Shown here piece after piece: positions 34,526 to 43,774 of a stretch of 64,000 nucleotides of DNA (its first letter is position 1; each line of letters begins with the position of its first letter). The notes beneath the pieces are model-generated. The model worked only from the letters and a program-made list of their open reading frames with translations. It searched no databases and was not told the DNA's origin. Source of the DNA: Robertmurraya dakarensis (GTDB taxonomy: Bacteria > Bacillota > Bacilli > Bacillales > Cytobacillaceae). Both the position numbers and the translations under genes were made by a program. The stretch spans positions 966,113 to 1,030,112 of the forward strand of contig NZ_LT707409.1 in the NCBI RefSeq assembly GCF_900156875.1, written 5' to 3'.

Positions 34526-35419
34526 ATGGAACAAAGAAAAATCATTACGACAAGTGAAAGAGGGTTACAGGAGGAATCTTTGCCATTTCGCTTGTATCAG
34601 AAAGCGAAGAAGTTTGGTGTTTGGAATCCAACTGATATCGATTTTAGTCAGGATGTAGAACATTGGGCCATCCTCCCTGAAGAGAAAAAGGGGGAGATCC
34701 TGCGGCTTATTTCTCAGTTCCAAGCGGGTGAAGAAGCCGTAACCCTGGATTTGCTGCCGCTGATCATGGCGATTGCAAAAGAAGGAAGACTTGAAGAGGA
34801 AATGTATTTAACAACCTTTTTATTCGAAGAAGCGAAGCACACTGAATTCTTCCGGCTTGTATTAAATGCGATTGGCGAAAAAGGTGACCTTTCTGTCCAT
34901 CATACGGATACGTACAAAAAGATTTTCTATGAGATCCTGCCAGAAACGATGAATCGCCTCATGACGGACCAATCGCCTGAAGCTATCGCTGAAGCTTCAA
35001 CTGTCTATAACATGTTTGTCGAAGGAGTTCTCGCTGAATCAGGCTATTATTCCTTCTATCGTTCACTCGAAGCTGGCGGATTGATGCCAGGTTTGTTAAA
35101 GGGAGTTGGTCTTCTTAAGCGCGACGAGTCAAGACATATTGGTTATGGGACGTTCTTGCTTCAACGGCTTATCTGCGAGCATCCGCATCTGTATGATCAA
35201 GTGTCAAATCGAATGAATGAATTGCTGCCGCTTGCCTTTATGCTTAATCGCGAAGGCTTTAAAGGACAGGAAGTTAACTCTTCCGGTGCTACATTAGAAG
35301 ATTCAATGCAATTTACACAAAAGCAATTCAACGCTAGAATGGAAGTTTTATCAAGAGCTAAAGGGAGAAAAATCGAAGAGATTTATAAATTATCAGAGTC
35401 AGAGGTTGGTGTCATATAA
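34526..35419 (+). CDS. R2-like ligand-binding oxidase (R2lox, Mn/Fe)
   Basis: 297 residues. All six metal ligands of the R2lox family are present: Glu69 (QAGEEAV), Glu102 and His105 (FEEAKHTEF), Glu166 (FVEGVLAE), Glu201 and His204 (KRDESRHIGYG). Val72 and Tyr161 sit where the family forms its Val-Tyr ether cross-link. Characterised R2lox proteins assemble a heterodinuclear Mn/Fe site with a bound fatty acid and perform two-electron oxidations; the physiological substrate is unknown. ATG 34526 follows AAGGAG. Monocistronic, divergent from a LuxR regulator, in a region rich in fatty-acid genes. Confidence 0.94.
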   Translation: MEQRKIITTSERGLQEESLPFRLYQKAKKFGVWNPTDIDFSQDVEHWAILPEEKKGEILRLISQFQAGEEAVTLDLLPLIMAIAKEGRLEEEMYLTTFLFEEAKHTEFFRLVLNAIGEKGDLSVHHTDTYKKIFYEILPETMNRLMTDQSPEAIAEASTVYNMFVEGVLAESGYYSFYRSLEAGGLMPGLLKGVGLLKRDESRHIGYGTFLLQRLICEHPHLYDQVSNRMNELLPLAFMLNREGFKGQEVNSSGATLEDSMQFTQKQFNARMEVLSRAKGRKIEEIYKLSESEVGVI

Positions 35420-35423
35420 TAAC

Positions 35424-35470
35424 AAAAGGCGGTTTCTCTGCTTATACCAAGCAAGGAATCCGCCTTTTTT
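35424..35470 (+). terminator. Terminator of the R2lox gene
   Basis: AAAAGGCGG pairs with CCGCCTTTT, with an inner GCTT/AAGC pair, then a T-run. Confidence 0.88.
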
Positions 35471-35571
35471 GTATATTAATCGTTTTTAGTAGCTAGGATA
35501 GGCTCTTTTTAGTATGATCATGGTAATAACTTGCTTGATTGAAAAAGAGAGAAACTGGAGGAGTATAGCAG

Positions 35572-36390
35572 TTGAAGTTTTTAGTTATGGCTGCGGTCAT
35601 TTCGGTGGGGATCTTTGTAACCGTTGCTTGTATGGGCGTGCAAAAAACAGGTGTTTTCAGTGATACTGCAGAAAACGATCCAGAAACGACCATTGCCCAA
35701 CAAGAGGAAGATCACGCTGATGCTGATTCTGATCACAGTATGGAGAAAACAGAAGAAATTGAAGACGAGATTGATGAAATCGAAAGCCAAGAGCCAATGG
35801 GGTCAGCTATGTTAGAAGGAGTTCCTCATATTCAGCAAATGCCAGAGCTGGCACGCGGTTGTGAGGTAACAAGCCTCGCGATGATGCTCCAGCATGCAGG
35901 CGTTTCTGTCGACAAAATGACCCTTGCAAAAGAGATTAAAACGATTCCTTTTCGTGATAAGAATGGTGTAAGAGGAAATCCATACGATGGATTTGTTGGT
36001 GATATTTATACGTTTGAGAAATCGGGCTTAGGTGTATATCATGGTCCTATTGCCGATTTAGCTCGAACCTATTTACCTGATAGAATTATAGATTTAACAG
36101 GAGAGAGCATAGAGTCTGTCTATCGTATGCTTGAAAAAGGGTTTCCTGTCTGGGTCATTATTAATTCACGATTTGCTCCACTCCCGGAAAGTGAATTTGC
36201 GATTTGGGATACAGCAAGCGGACAGGTGAAAATTACTTATCGGGAGCATAGTGTGCTGATCGTAGGGTATGACGATGAATCTATCTATTTTAACGACCCT
36301 TTAGCGGCCCAACCTTATACTGCTGTGCCAAGGGAAAATTTTGAGAAAGCTTGGGTGCAAATGGGAAGTCAGGCGATTAGCTATCAATAA
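35572..36390 (+). CDS. C39-like cysteine protease, exported
   Basis: 272 residues. N-terminal hydrophobic segment (about 2-20, ending TVACMG, a poor lipobox), an acidic linker, then a peptidase C39_2 domain. Catalytic Cys is in ARGCEVTSLAMML (about 97), His in REHSVLIVGYDD (about 223) and the Asp/Asn in YFNDPL. The oxyanion Gln is in HIQQMPE. Start TTG 35572 follows GGAGGAG. Related Bacillus proteins (YvpB type) are thought to act at the cell surface. Substrate unknown. Confidence 0.87.
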   Translation: MKFLVMAAVISVGIFVTVACMGVQKTGVFSDTAENDPETTIAQQEEDHADADSDHSMEKTEEIEDEIDEIESQEPMGSAMLEGVPHIQQMPELARGCEVTSLAMMLQHAGVSVDKMTLAKEIKTIPFRDKNGVRGNPYDGFVGDIYTFEKSGLGVYHGPIADLARTYLPDRIIDLTGESIESVYRMLEKGFPVWVIINSRFAPLPESEFAIWDTASGQVKITYREHSVLIVGYDDESIYFNDPLAAQPYTAVPRENFEKAWVQMGSQAISYQ

Positions 36391-36416
36391 ATAGGAATTC
36401 AAAAATTCAATTAAGC

Positions 36417-36466
36417 GCACAAAACTAGGCTGGTTCCTTATTGGGGATCAGCTTTTTGTGCTTTTT
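36417..36466 (+). terminator. Terminator of the C39-like protease gene
   Basis: GCACAAAA (36417-36424) pairs with TTTTGTGC (36454-36461), with an inner CTG/CAG stem, followed by TTTTT. Confidence 0.75.
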
Positions 36467-36492
36467 CATCTATTTTTAAAAAGATATTGATT

Positions 36493-36543
36493 AATATATC
36501 ATTAAATGATATATTCTATTTAACAATATATCATTTAATGATA
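36493..36543 (+). promoter_or_regulatory. Twin palindromic operator of the padR/DUF2812 operon
   Basis: AATATATCATT and AATGATATATT form a perfect 23-bp palindrome (36493-36515). TATCATTTAATGATA (36529-36543) repeats its core. Centres are 32 bp apart, three helical turns. It ends 12 bp before the padR start and matches the ATAT-rich sites known for PadR proteins, so autorepression is likely. Confidence 0.75.
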
Positions 36544-36555
36544 CAGGGGGATATT

Positions 36556-36897
36556 ATGGCACGCACAGATTCTTTGGAAATGGGCGAACTTACCGACACG
36601 GCTTACTATATTTTGTTGTCGTTAGTGGAAGCCCGGCATGGGTACCTCATTATGAAAAACATTGAAAGCATCACAAATAATCGTTTCTCAGTAGGACCTG
36701 CCTCGATGTATACAACCATAAAAAAGCTATTATCAGCTAACTTAATTAGGATTTATGATGATTCTGACCAAAAGAAAAAGACATATATTGCAACAGAGAA
36801 GGGCATTGAGCTATTAGAAAAAGAAGTGCAGCGAAGACGAGAAATGGTCATCCATGCTGAAAAAGTATTAAAACAAAGAGGGGAGATAGAAGGATGA
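36556..36897 (+). CDS. PadR-family transcriptional regulator
   Basis: 113 residues. Winged-helix segment LTDTAYYILLSLVEARHGYL, FSVGPASMYTTIKKLLSANL and the wing QKKKTYIATEKG are as in the short PadR-s2 subgroup. ATG 36556 follows AGGGGG; the longer reading from 36487 starts within the operator. It overlaps the next gene by 4 bp (ATGA), the common PadR-DUF2812 pairing. It presumably represses this operon. Confidence 0.92.
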   Translation: MARTDSLEMGELTDTAYYILLSLVEARHGYLIMKNIESITNNRFSVGPASMYTTIKKLLSANLIRIYDDSDQKKKTYIATEKGIELLEKEVQRRREMVIHAEKVLKQRGEIEG

Positions 36898-37433
36898 AGA
36901 AAACAAAGTATATACCTAGTGGTGGATTGGCCTTTACTGAAGAAAAAGATATGAAAATACTGGCTCAATACGCAAAAAAAGGATGGATGGTTGAACGTTT
37001 TACTAATTTTGGATATAAATTAGTCGTAGGAGAACCTAAAAACATCGATTATTCCTTGGATTATCAGAAGGGTGCAGACGAAGAATACTTCCTGTTTTTT
37101 GAAGAAGCGGGATGGTCACATGTATGCTCGATTGGCGACGAAATTCATTTGTTCTGCGCAACAGCTGGCACAAAGCCAATATATACAGACACACCAACAA
37201 CGATTGAAAAATATGAACGTGAAAAGAAACAAATGGGGAAATCTGCTCTGCCGCTTTTAATTTCTACGATTGTCTTTCTATTTCTGAGTAATATCGATTG
37301 GGGATTTGAACTCGCAGGAGTTGTGATGTGGATTTTAGGAACTCTTTCTCTCGTTTTACTTATTTTCCCTGGACTTCCTTACCTTGGTTATCAGTACAAA
37401 TTGATGAAATTAAAAAAAGGATCACTCCATTAA
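36894..37433 (+). CDS. DUF2812 membrane protein
   Basis: 179 residues. A soluble N-terminal part has GWMVERFTNFGYKLVVGEP and the YSLDYQKGADEEYFLFFEEAGW pattern of DUF2812, followed by two helices (about 121-139 and 143-167). Translationally coupled to the PadR gene. Function is unknown; proteins of this pairing are proposed to respond to membrane-active compounds, which is inference only. Confidence 0.85.
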   Translation: MKKTKYIPSGGLAFTEEKDMKILAQYAKKGWMVERFTNFGYKLVVGEPKNIDYSLDYQKGADEEYFLFFEEAGWSHVCSIGDEIHLFCATAGTKPIYTDTPTTIEKYEREKKQMGKSALPLLISTIVFLFLSNIDWGFELAGVVMWILGTLSLVLLIFPGLPYLGYQYKLMKLKKGSLH

Positions 37434-37446
37434 TACTATTTTTAAT

Positions 37447-37499
37447 GGCTGTCTGCCACTACGCAATTCCCTTAAGCGATATGGCAGACAGCCTTTTTG
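37447..37499 (+). terminator. Terminator of the padR/DUF2812 operon
   Basis: GGCTGTCTGCCA (37447-37458) pairs with TGGCAGACAGCC (37482-37493), then TTTTTG. The following 200 bp before the ligase gene are AT-rich, with TAATAATTT-type repeats but no clear promoter. Confidence 0.92.
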
Positions 37500-37696
37500 T
37501 ATTTTTTATCGTTTATGTGATTATTCTAGATTTTTTTAAACAATTAGTATAATATTGAATTATTATTAATAATTTAGAAAATTATTAAAATTATAACTTT
37601 GCAAAAGGAGTCTGTATATCTTACTTTGCAATAGTTGTAGTCGTTAGCATCATGTTTACATAATGTAATTCTACCGAAGTGGAGGTTGAAGGTTAA

Positions 37697-39241
37697 ATGA
37701 GTTTTTTTGATACTATTCCTGTTGTTATTCCAGAATTAATGACGCAGCATGCTAGAAATAATCCGAATAAAACGGCCGTTATTTTTGAGGATCAGCGTTT
37801 TTCATGGAAAGAACTAAATCAACGAATTAATGTTGTGGCCAATGCCCTAATTCAAAAAGGTTTGAAAAAAGGCGATAAGGTTTCTGTATTCATGACAAAT
37901 AGGCCGGAAAGTATTGAAATTATGTTCGGAATTATCAAAGCTGGCGGGGTGCTTGTACCGCTTGCCACGATGATTGAACAGGATACACTCCTGCATATGA
38001 TTAAAAATTCAGAGTCGAGTCTTGTCTTCTTCAGCTCTGACAATAGCGAATCTATCAACTATGTGAAAGAAAATCATCAAGTGGAAATGGTTGAGGTCGG
38101 TCCTTCAGGAGATGGAAGCTACCAGCAATTCATCCAAAATGGATCACTTAAGGAGCCAAATATTGAATACGCTTTCGAAGATGATTGCATAATTCTTTAT
38201 AGCTCCGGGACGACTGGAGTTCCAAAAGGGATTCTTCATTCCCATTATTCTCGATTTATTTTTGCCACAAGATTAGCGGTCAGCAACAATTTTGATAAAC
38301 ATGCCATTACGTTACTAACAACTCCTCTTTATACGAATAGTACATGGGCTCCAATGCTGCCTACATTGGCGTATGGCGGAACCATTATCGTTATGAAAAA
38401 GTTCAGCCCTGAACGATTCTTTGAATTAAGTGAAAAAGAAAGGCCAACTCACTCGCTGATGGTACCGACACAATACTACATGATCCTGAATCACGAGAAA
38501 TTCCAGGGAACTGACCTTTCTTCTTACAAGCAGCTCGTTTCGGTAGCAGCGCCGCTACATAAAAATACGAAACTAGAAATCATTAAGAAGTTTAATTGTA
38601 AATTTACCGAGCTTTATGGATTGACGGAAGGACCGGGGACAAGCCTTCAACCTGAGGATGTCTTGGAGAAACCGGATTCTGTAGGGAAGGCCTATTTCGG
38701 AATGGATATCCGCATTATTGATGAAGAAGGAAATGAATTGCCTCCGGGTGAAGCGGGGGAAATCGTCGGCCGTGGCGGCACGATGATGAAAGGTTATTAC
38801 AAGCTTCCTGATAAAACACAAGAGGTCATCTGGTTGGACGAGAATGGCCGTAAATTCCTGAAGACCGGGGATATGGGCAAAATTGATGAAGATGGATTTT
38901 TATATATTTTAGGAAGAAAGAAAGACATGATCATCTCTGGCGGGCTTAATATCTACGCGGCTGACTTGGAAAATGTCTTGGGTACACACGCTGAAGTAGC
39001 GGATTGTGCCGTCATTGCTGTACCGCATGAAAAGTGGGGAGAAACACCACTTGCCATTGTCACGCTTAAACAGGGGTCTACCGTATCAGCAGAGGAAATT
39101 AAGACTTGGCTGAATGAAAAAGTTAATAAATTCCAGCGTGTAGCGGATGTAGAAATCATTGATGAGTTCCCGCGCAATGCTCTGGGGAAAATTCTTAAAA
39201 GAGAATTACGTGAAGAAAGAAGCGAATTATTTATTCGCTAA
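37697..39241 (+). CDS. AMP-dependent acyl-CoA ligase (class I adenylate-forming)
   Basis: 514 residues. P-loop YSSGTTGVPKGI (about 171-182), A5 TELYGLTEGPG (about 308-318), A7 KFLKTGDMG, A8 with GRKKDMIISGGLNIYAADLE (about 403-422) and catalytic Lys in ALGKILKREL near the C terminus. It makes an acyl-adenylate and then an acyl-CoA. Paired with the crotonase gene 71 bp downstream, it probably starts catabolism of a carboxylic acid (short/medium-chain or aromatic/cyclic; not decidable). Start ATG follows GTGGAGG. Confidence 0.93.
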   Translation: MSFFDTIPVVIPELMTQHARNNPNKTAVIFEDQRFSWKELNQRINVVANALIQKGLKKGDKVSVFMTNRPESIEIMFGIIKAGGVLVPLATMIEQDTLLHMIKNSESSLVFFSSDNSESINYVKENHQVEMVEVGPSGDGSYQQFIQNGSLKEPNIEYAFEDDCIILYSSGTTGVPKGILHSHYSRFIFATRLAVSNNFDKHAITLLTTPLYTNSTWAPMLPTLAYGGTIIVMKKFSPERFFELSEKERPTHSLMVPTQYYMILNHEKFQGTDLSSYKQLVSVAAPLHKNTKLEIIKKFNCKFTELYGLTEGPGTSLQPEDVLEKPDSVGKAYFGMDIRIIDEEGNELPPGEAGEIVGRGGTMMKGYYKLPDKTQEVIWLDENGRKFLKTGDMGKIDEDGFLYILGRKKDMIISGGLNIYAADLENVLGTHAEVADCAVIAVPHEKWGETPLAIVTLKQGSTVSAEEIKTWLNEKVNKFQRVADVEIIDEFPRNALGKILKRELREERSELFIR

Positions 39242-39312
39242 TGTTTCTGTAAAGATTTGATTATTAGATAATTTTACTATATTAATAATTTAATAAAAGG
39301 AGTGTAGGTTAA

Positions 39313-40113
39313 ATGACAAATGAAGCAAAGCGTTATGAGACGATTACTTTCGAAAAAAAGGGTGAAATAGCTGTATTAACTTTTAACAGACCAGAAAGAT
39401 ATAATGCGATATCTCTTCAATTAAGAGATGAAGTAGCAGAGGTATTAGACAGCTTGAAATATGATAAGGAATGCCGGGTATTGATCGTTACAGGTGCTGG
39501 AAAAGCATTCTGTGCAGGTACTGATTTAAAGGAACCGCGCCTATTTGAAGGTGATGAAAATGAAAAGGTGCCGTATCTGTATGAATCTCAAAAAAGATTG
39601 TCCGATTTAATTGTTCGTTTTAGAGCTATTCCTCAACCTGTAATTGCAGCAGTGAATGGAGTAGCAGCAGGGGGCGGCATGTGCTTTGCGCTTGCTTCTG
39701 ATGTGCGAGTAGCTGGTCCGGATGCTAGATTCATAGCTTCCTTTGTCAACGTTGGACTTTCCGGCGGAGAATTAGGTTCAAGTTATTTCTTGCCTCGTTT
39801 AGTTGGTATGTCCGTTGCATCTGAATTGCTGTTAACAGGCCGCGAAGTAAAAGCGGAAGAAGCGCTGCAAATCGGTTTGGTATCACGTCTAGTTGGTCAA
39901 GATGAGGTTCTTCCAACTGCGTTTGAAATCGCTAATTTAATGTTAGAAAAATCTCCGCTTGGTTTAAGACTAACGAAGGAAAAGCTAAACACAACGCTTC
40001 AAAACGATCTTGAAGGTGCACTTCAAGTTGAAAACCGTTCACAAGTGTTATGTGTGTTAAGCGGCAGCTTTGAAGATGCGAAAAAACGATTTGAGAATCG
40101 TAAAAAGAATTAA
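39313..40113 (+). CDS. Enoyl-CoA hydratase/isomerase family protein
   Basis: 266 residues with crotonase blocks: KAFCAGTDLKE (about 62-72), VNGVAAGGGMCFALASDVRV (about 115-134) and SFVNVGLSGGELGSSYFLPR (about 143-162). It has Glu at the second catalytic site (GGELG), unlike the Asp in the crotonase at 16.2 kb, so the two are not simple duplicates. ATG follows AAAAGGAG. It belongs with the ligase gene just upstream. Confidence 0.92.
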   Translation: MTNEAKRYETITFEKKGEIAVLTFNRPERYNAISLQLRDEVAEVLDSLKYDKECRVLIVTGAGKAFCAGTDLKEPRLFEGDENEKVPYLYESQKRLSDLIVRFRAIPQPVIAAVNGVAAGGGMCFALASDVRVAGPDARFIASFVNVGLSGGELGSSYFLPRLVGMSVASELLLTGREVKAEEALQIGLVSRLVGQDEVLPTAFEIANLMLEKSPLGLRLTKEKLNTTLQNDLEGALQVENRSQVLCVLSGSFEDAKKRFENRKKN

Positions 40114-40138
40114 ATTTATACTGTACCTATAAGAGAAA

Positions 40139-40173
40139 GCCAAACCTTTCATTTTGGAGGGTTTGGTTTTTTT
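40139..40173 (+). terminator. Terminator after the ligase/crotonase pair
   Basis: CCAAACC (40140-40146) pairs with GGTTTGG (40160-40166), followed by seven T. Confidence 0.88.
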
Positions 40174-40333
40174 AGAAGGATAGATTCATAAACGAGTCAA
40201 TATGATTGTCTAATCACTATTATTTTTTTAGAATTTTCCAAAAATACAATTGACAAACATTCTCTTTAAAAATAAGCTTGAATTACAATGTTTACCATTT
40301 AAGTAAATAACGGTTCTAACAAGGTGGTGCGTA

Positions 40334-41611
40334 ATGGTTGGAAAAATGCCACACAAGGGATGGCTGATGTTATTTTTAATCGTACTTAGCGTCTTGGCCA
40401 GCCTAGGTTTTGGTCGTTTCTCTTTTGGAGCCATTTTTCCTTTTATGAGAGATGGACTAGACATAAATTATCAACAGGCGGGTGCTTTGGCATCGTCAAT
40501 CTTTTTAGGTTATTTAGTTGGTGTCATTAATGTCGGTTATTTTGTCATGCGTTTTACCGCTAAGAAGACCATTCTGTATTTCCTATTATTAGTAGGAGTT
40601 TCCATGATCTTTGCAGGTACATCTAATCACTACTGGGTGGTTTTAACGGCATGTTTCTTTATGGGAATTGGTTCAGGCGGTGTGTACATTCCTTCTTTGG
40701 AACTCGTTAGAAGGTGGTTTCATCAAGATAAGCGAGGAATGGCAATGGGAATTACCATGGCAGGCGGGGGAATTGGTATGGTATTCAGCGGCATTACTGT
40801 TCCTTTTCTCGTAACCTCTTTTGGTAAAGAAGGATGGCGTGTTAGTTGGTGGATTATTGCAGCTGTGTTATTTGTAATCACTTTTTTTATTGCTATTTTT
40901 CTGAAAAACAGCCCCGAGGATATCCAGCTGCAGCCAATTGGTCACAACGAGAAAAATAATCATAGAAGAAGGAAAAGCGATGACTTCCAAAAAACAGATG
41001 TGGTTTACCGAAATAAACTCGTTTGGAGCATTGGCATCGTTTATTTTTTATGGGGTGTTAGTTATTTAATTTTCTCTACTTTTCTGGTTGATTACTTCAT
41101 TTCGGACTTATCCTTTTCAAATGAACGTGCCGGTTTCCTTTTTTCTATTGGTGGGATTGCCAGCATCATCAGCGGATTTATTTGGGGGACCATCTCTGAC
41201 AGAATGGGGAGAATGCTTGGATTATCTTTTGTTTACTTCATTCAAACGTTTGTTCTGTTAGGTTTAACCCTGTCATCCTCATATGGTGTTGTATTCATAT
41301 TGGTCATTTTATATGGACTGACCCTTTGGGGAGTACCTACAATCATGAATGCTAGTATAGGAGATTTGATTATACCGACCAAGGCACCGGCAGCAATGGG
41401 ATTTATCACACTTTTCTTTAGTGTGGGTCAGCTCTTATCACCGGTAATGACAGGATATTTAGTTGAATTAGGCGGGAATTATACGTTAGGTCTTTTCTTA
41501 TCGATGGCAACCTGTATCCTAGGAGGGATCGGTTCTATTATGATTCATTTAAACTTAAAAACAAAGATCCTAAAACAGGTAAGTGCTGATAATCCTGTTG
41601 AAGTCAGGTGA
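40334..41611 (+). CDS. MFS transporter (YbfB/YjiJ-like)
   Basis: 425 residues, twelve helices. N-terminal LASLGFGRFSFGAIFPFM and the A-motif-like loop after helix 2 resemble YbfB/YjiJ carriers. RRWFHQDKRGMAMGITMAGGG (about 121-141) is typical of small organic-acid or cyanate-type MFS proteins. The ribosome site AAGGTGGTG precedes ATG 40334. Since it lies between acyl-CoA genes and an amidohydrolase-like gene, it may carry a carboxylate, but the substrate is unknown. Confidence 0.88.
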   Translation: MVGKMPHKGWLMLFLIVLSVLASLGFGRFSFGAIFPFMRDGLDINYQQAGALASSIFLGYLVGVINVGYFVMRFTAKKTILYFLLLVGVSMIFAGTSNHYWVVLTACFFMGIGSGGVYIPSLELVRRWFHQDKRGMAMGITMAGGGIGMVFSGITVPFLVTSFGKEGWRVSWWIIAAVLFVITFFIAIFLKNSPEDIQLQPIGHNEKNNHRRRKSDDFQKTDVVYRNKLVWSIGIVYFLWGVSYLIFSTFLVDYFISDLSFSNERAGFLFSIGGIASIISGFIWGTISDRMGRMLGLSFVYFIQTFVLLGLTLSSSYGVVFILVILYGLTLWGVPTIMNASIGDLIIPTKAPAAMGFITLFFSVGQLLSPVMTGYLVELGGNYTLGLFLSMATCILGGIGSIMIHLNLKTKILKQVSADNPVEVR

Positions 41612-41697
41612 AAAAATATTATTAATCATAAAGCTGTTTATGGCGAATATAACAATAAAATAGTCTAACATTTTTATAGGGGAAAGGGGAACATAAA

Positions 41698-42255
41698 ATG
41701 AGCAAAACGGCATTGATACTAGTTGATATTCAAAATGATTATTTTCCAGGAGGGAAGATGGAACTTCATGAGCCGGAGAAAGCTGCGAATAATGCACGCG
41801 CTATTTTAGATTATTTTCGCGAAAAAAATCTGCCGCTTTTCCATGTTCAACATATTTTCCCAGACAGCGGAGCACCGTTTTTCGCAGCAGGAACAGAAGG
41901 AGCTTCGATCCATCAAAGTGTAACACCGCTAGAAAACGAGACGGTAATCCAAAAACAACTTCCTAACAGTTTTTTACATACCTCTTTAGAAGAAAAGTTA
42001 AGAAAGGAAGAGGTAGAACATGTGGTGATACTTGGGATGATGAGCCATATGTGTATTGATGCAACCAGCCGCGCAGCAGTAGACCTTGGCTTTAGTTGCA
42101 CGGTTATTGAAGATGCCTGCACATGTCCTGATCTTACTTTTAACAACAAAACCGTAGAAGCTGAAAAAGTTCATACTGCCATAATGGCAGCACTTGAAAG
42201 CTTTTACGCAAAAATCGAGACAACAGAGTCTTTTCTGCGTACAGTAACGAATTAA
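41698..42255 (+). CDS. Isochorismatase-family cysteine hydrolase
   Basis: 185 residues. Asp in ALILVDIQNDYFPGG (about Asp10), Lys in VIQKQLPNSF (about Lys82) and nucleophile Cys in GMMSHMCIDATSRAA (about Cys119) give the D-K-C triad of the family, with a cis-peptide before the Cys region. Members hydrolyse amides (nicotinamidase, maleamate, N-carbamoyl compounds) or isochorismate. The start follows GAAAGGGGA. It is flanked by two MFS genes, which suggests uptake and hydrolysis of an amide-type compound. Confidence 0.9.
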   Translation: MSKTALILVDIQNDYFPGGKMELHEPEKAANNARAILDYFREKNLPLFHVQHIFPDSGAPFFAAGTEGASIHQSVTPLENETVIQKQLPNSFLHTSLEEKLRKEEVEHVVILGMMSHMCIDATSRAAVDLGFSCTVIEDACTCPDLTFNNKTVEAEKVHTAIMAALESFYAKIETTESFLRTVTN

Positions 42256-42283
42256 TCTATTAAAAAAATTCCGCCATACAACT

Positions 42284-42324
42284 CCACAAAAAGCCTTCCG
42301 ATAAATATTGGAGGGTGTTTTTGT
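42284..42324 (+). terminator. Terminator of the isochorismatase-like gene
   Basis: CACAAAAAGCCTTCC pairs imperfectly with GGAGGGTGTTTTTGTG; T-rich right arm. Confidence 0.8.
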
Positions 42325-42459
42325 GTTATTTACTATTCTAAGCAAGATTATTCACCAACATTATGTAAATTCTGAAAATTGTATAATATAATAATATTAG
42401 GTCCATTATTTGAACATGAATTTAATAGATTCAGTGTGGTGTAGAAAGAAGGGGTATGA

Positions 42460-43722
42460 ATGAAAAGTAAACAAAAAGGGTTTTATTTTGGCTGGTACAT
42501 CGTGATCACGAGTATGGTCATTACGATGCTAACAGTAGGGCTTCGCTTAGGAATAGGGCCGTTTGTACTGCCGATGATGGAGGATTTAGAAATATCACGT
42601 ACTTTTATATCGACCATTATCGCGGTCAGCATGATCATGTACGGAGTTGGAATGCCACTAGCGGGTTACTTATGTGAAAAATATAGTACAAAATTTGTTC
42701 TTCTGCTAGGGCTGGTTATTATCGAATTATCGATTGTGGGTACAGTTTTAACAGACAATGTGTGGTTCTTCTTCTTTGCATATGGTGTAGCTTTATCGTT
42801 TGGGCTTTCTTTCACCAGTCCGGTTGCGGTAACCCCGATTATTGGACGCTGGTTTGTTCGTCAAAGAGGAAAAGCATTATTCTCCCTCTCAACAGGGTCG
42901 ATGGCAGGTATTGCGATTTTTAATCCGCTTGCTACCTTTTTGATCGAGGCGACTGGCTGGCGAAGTACGATGTTCATCTTTGGTTTAATTTTCCTTATAT
43001 TAATCATTCCGGCTGCCTTGTTTATTTTTAAAGAAGATGTTCCAGAAGGGGCAGATACACTGAATGATTATTCCGAAAAAAAACCTGTCACACAAACAGC
43101 TTCACCATCTCTTACTATACGGGATGCTGTTCGCTCAAAAGCCTATTGGCAGGTAGTAGCAGGATTGTTCGCCTGCGGATTCAGTATGAATTTACTAGGT
43201 TCACATGCGGTTCCGATGTTAGTGGATCACGATTTCGACCCAACAACCGCTTCATTTGGAATCGGTTTAATTGGACTTGTTGCCATCTTCAGCACACTTG
43301 TGTTAGCTTCTATTGCTGATAAATTTGCTAAAAAGAAGATGCTGTTCTGGATTTATTTTATCCGCGGCCTCGGATTTTTAGGTTTAGTGTTTGCACAAGA
43401 CACGATGCAGCTTTATTTGGTTGCCGCTTTAGGTGGATTAGTTTGGTCGGGGAGCATCGCATTATCGTCCGCGATACTAGGAGATCTCTATGGCATCAAA
43501 CTGCTAGGAGTCCTTTACGGCTGGGCCTATCTTGGTCATCAAATCGGCGGGGCGATCTCTTCCTTCCTAGGAGGATGGGGCTACGAGGTCTTTGGCACTC
43601 ATGTCTTTTCCTTCGGCTTAACAGCTTTGATCTTAATCAGTGCAGGGGTAATCTCGTATTTAATACCAAATCAACTGAAAGCGCAGACCGTGAAACTCGA
43701 TCCATCTGTAGGTGCAAATTAA
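42460..43722 (+). CDS. MFS transporter (monocarboxylate/OxlT-like)
   Basis: 420 residues, twelve helices. GFYFGWYIVITSMVITML at the N terminus, SFGLSFTSPVAVTPIIGRWF (about 120-139) and RGKALFSLSTGSMAGIAIF are like the oxalate/formate and monocarboxylate carrier group. The central loop (about 195-222) is hydrophilic. Start ATG is 9 bp after AAGGGG. It likely moves an organic anion; identity unknown. Confidence 0.88.
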   Translation: MKSKQKGFYFGWYIVITSMVITMLTVGLRLGIGPFVLPMMEDLEISRTFISTIIAVSMIMYGVGMPLAGYLCEKYSTKFVLLLGLVIIELSIVGTVLTDNVWFFFFAYGVALSFGLSFTSPVAVTPIIGRWFVRQRGKALFSLSTGSMAGIAIFNPLATFLIEATGWRSTMFIFGLIFLILIIPAALFIFKEDVPEGADTLNDYSEKKPVTQTASPSLTIRDAVRSKAYWQVVAGLFACGFSMNLLGSHAVPMLVDHDFDPTTASFGIGLIGLVAIFSTLVLASIADKFAKKKMLFWIYFIRGLGFLGLVFAQDTMQLYLVAALGGLVWSGSIALSSAILGDLYGIKLLGVLYGWAYLGHQIGGAISSFLGGWGYEVFGTHVFSFGLTALILISAGVISYLIPNQLKAQTVKLDPSVGAN

Positions 43723-43739
43723 CATGTTCATAGAAATAG

Positions 43740-43774
43740 AAAGGAACAGCCATTGTGCTGCTCCTTTACTTTTT
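43740..43774 (+). terminator. Bidirectional terminator
   Basis: AAAGGAACAGC pairs with GCTGCTCCTTT between convergent genes, followed by T-rich sequence. Confidence 0.82.
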
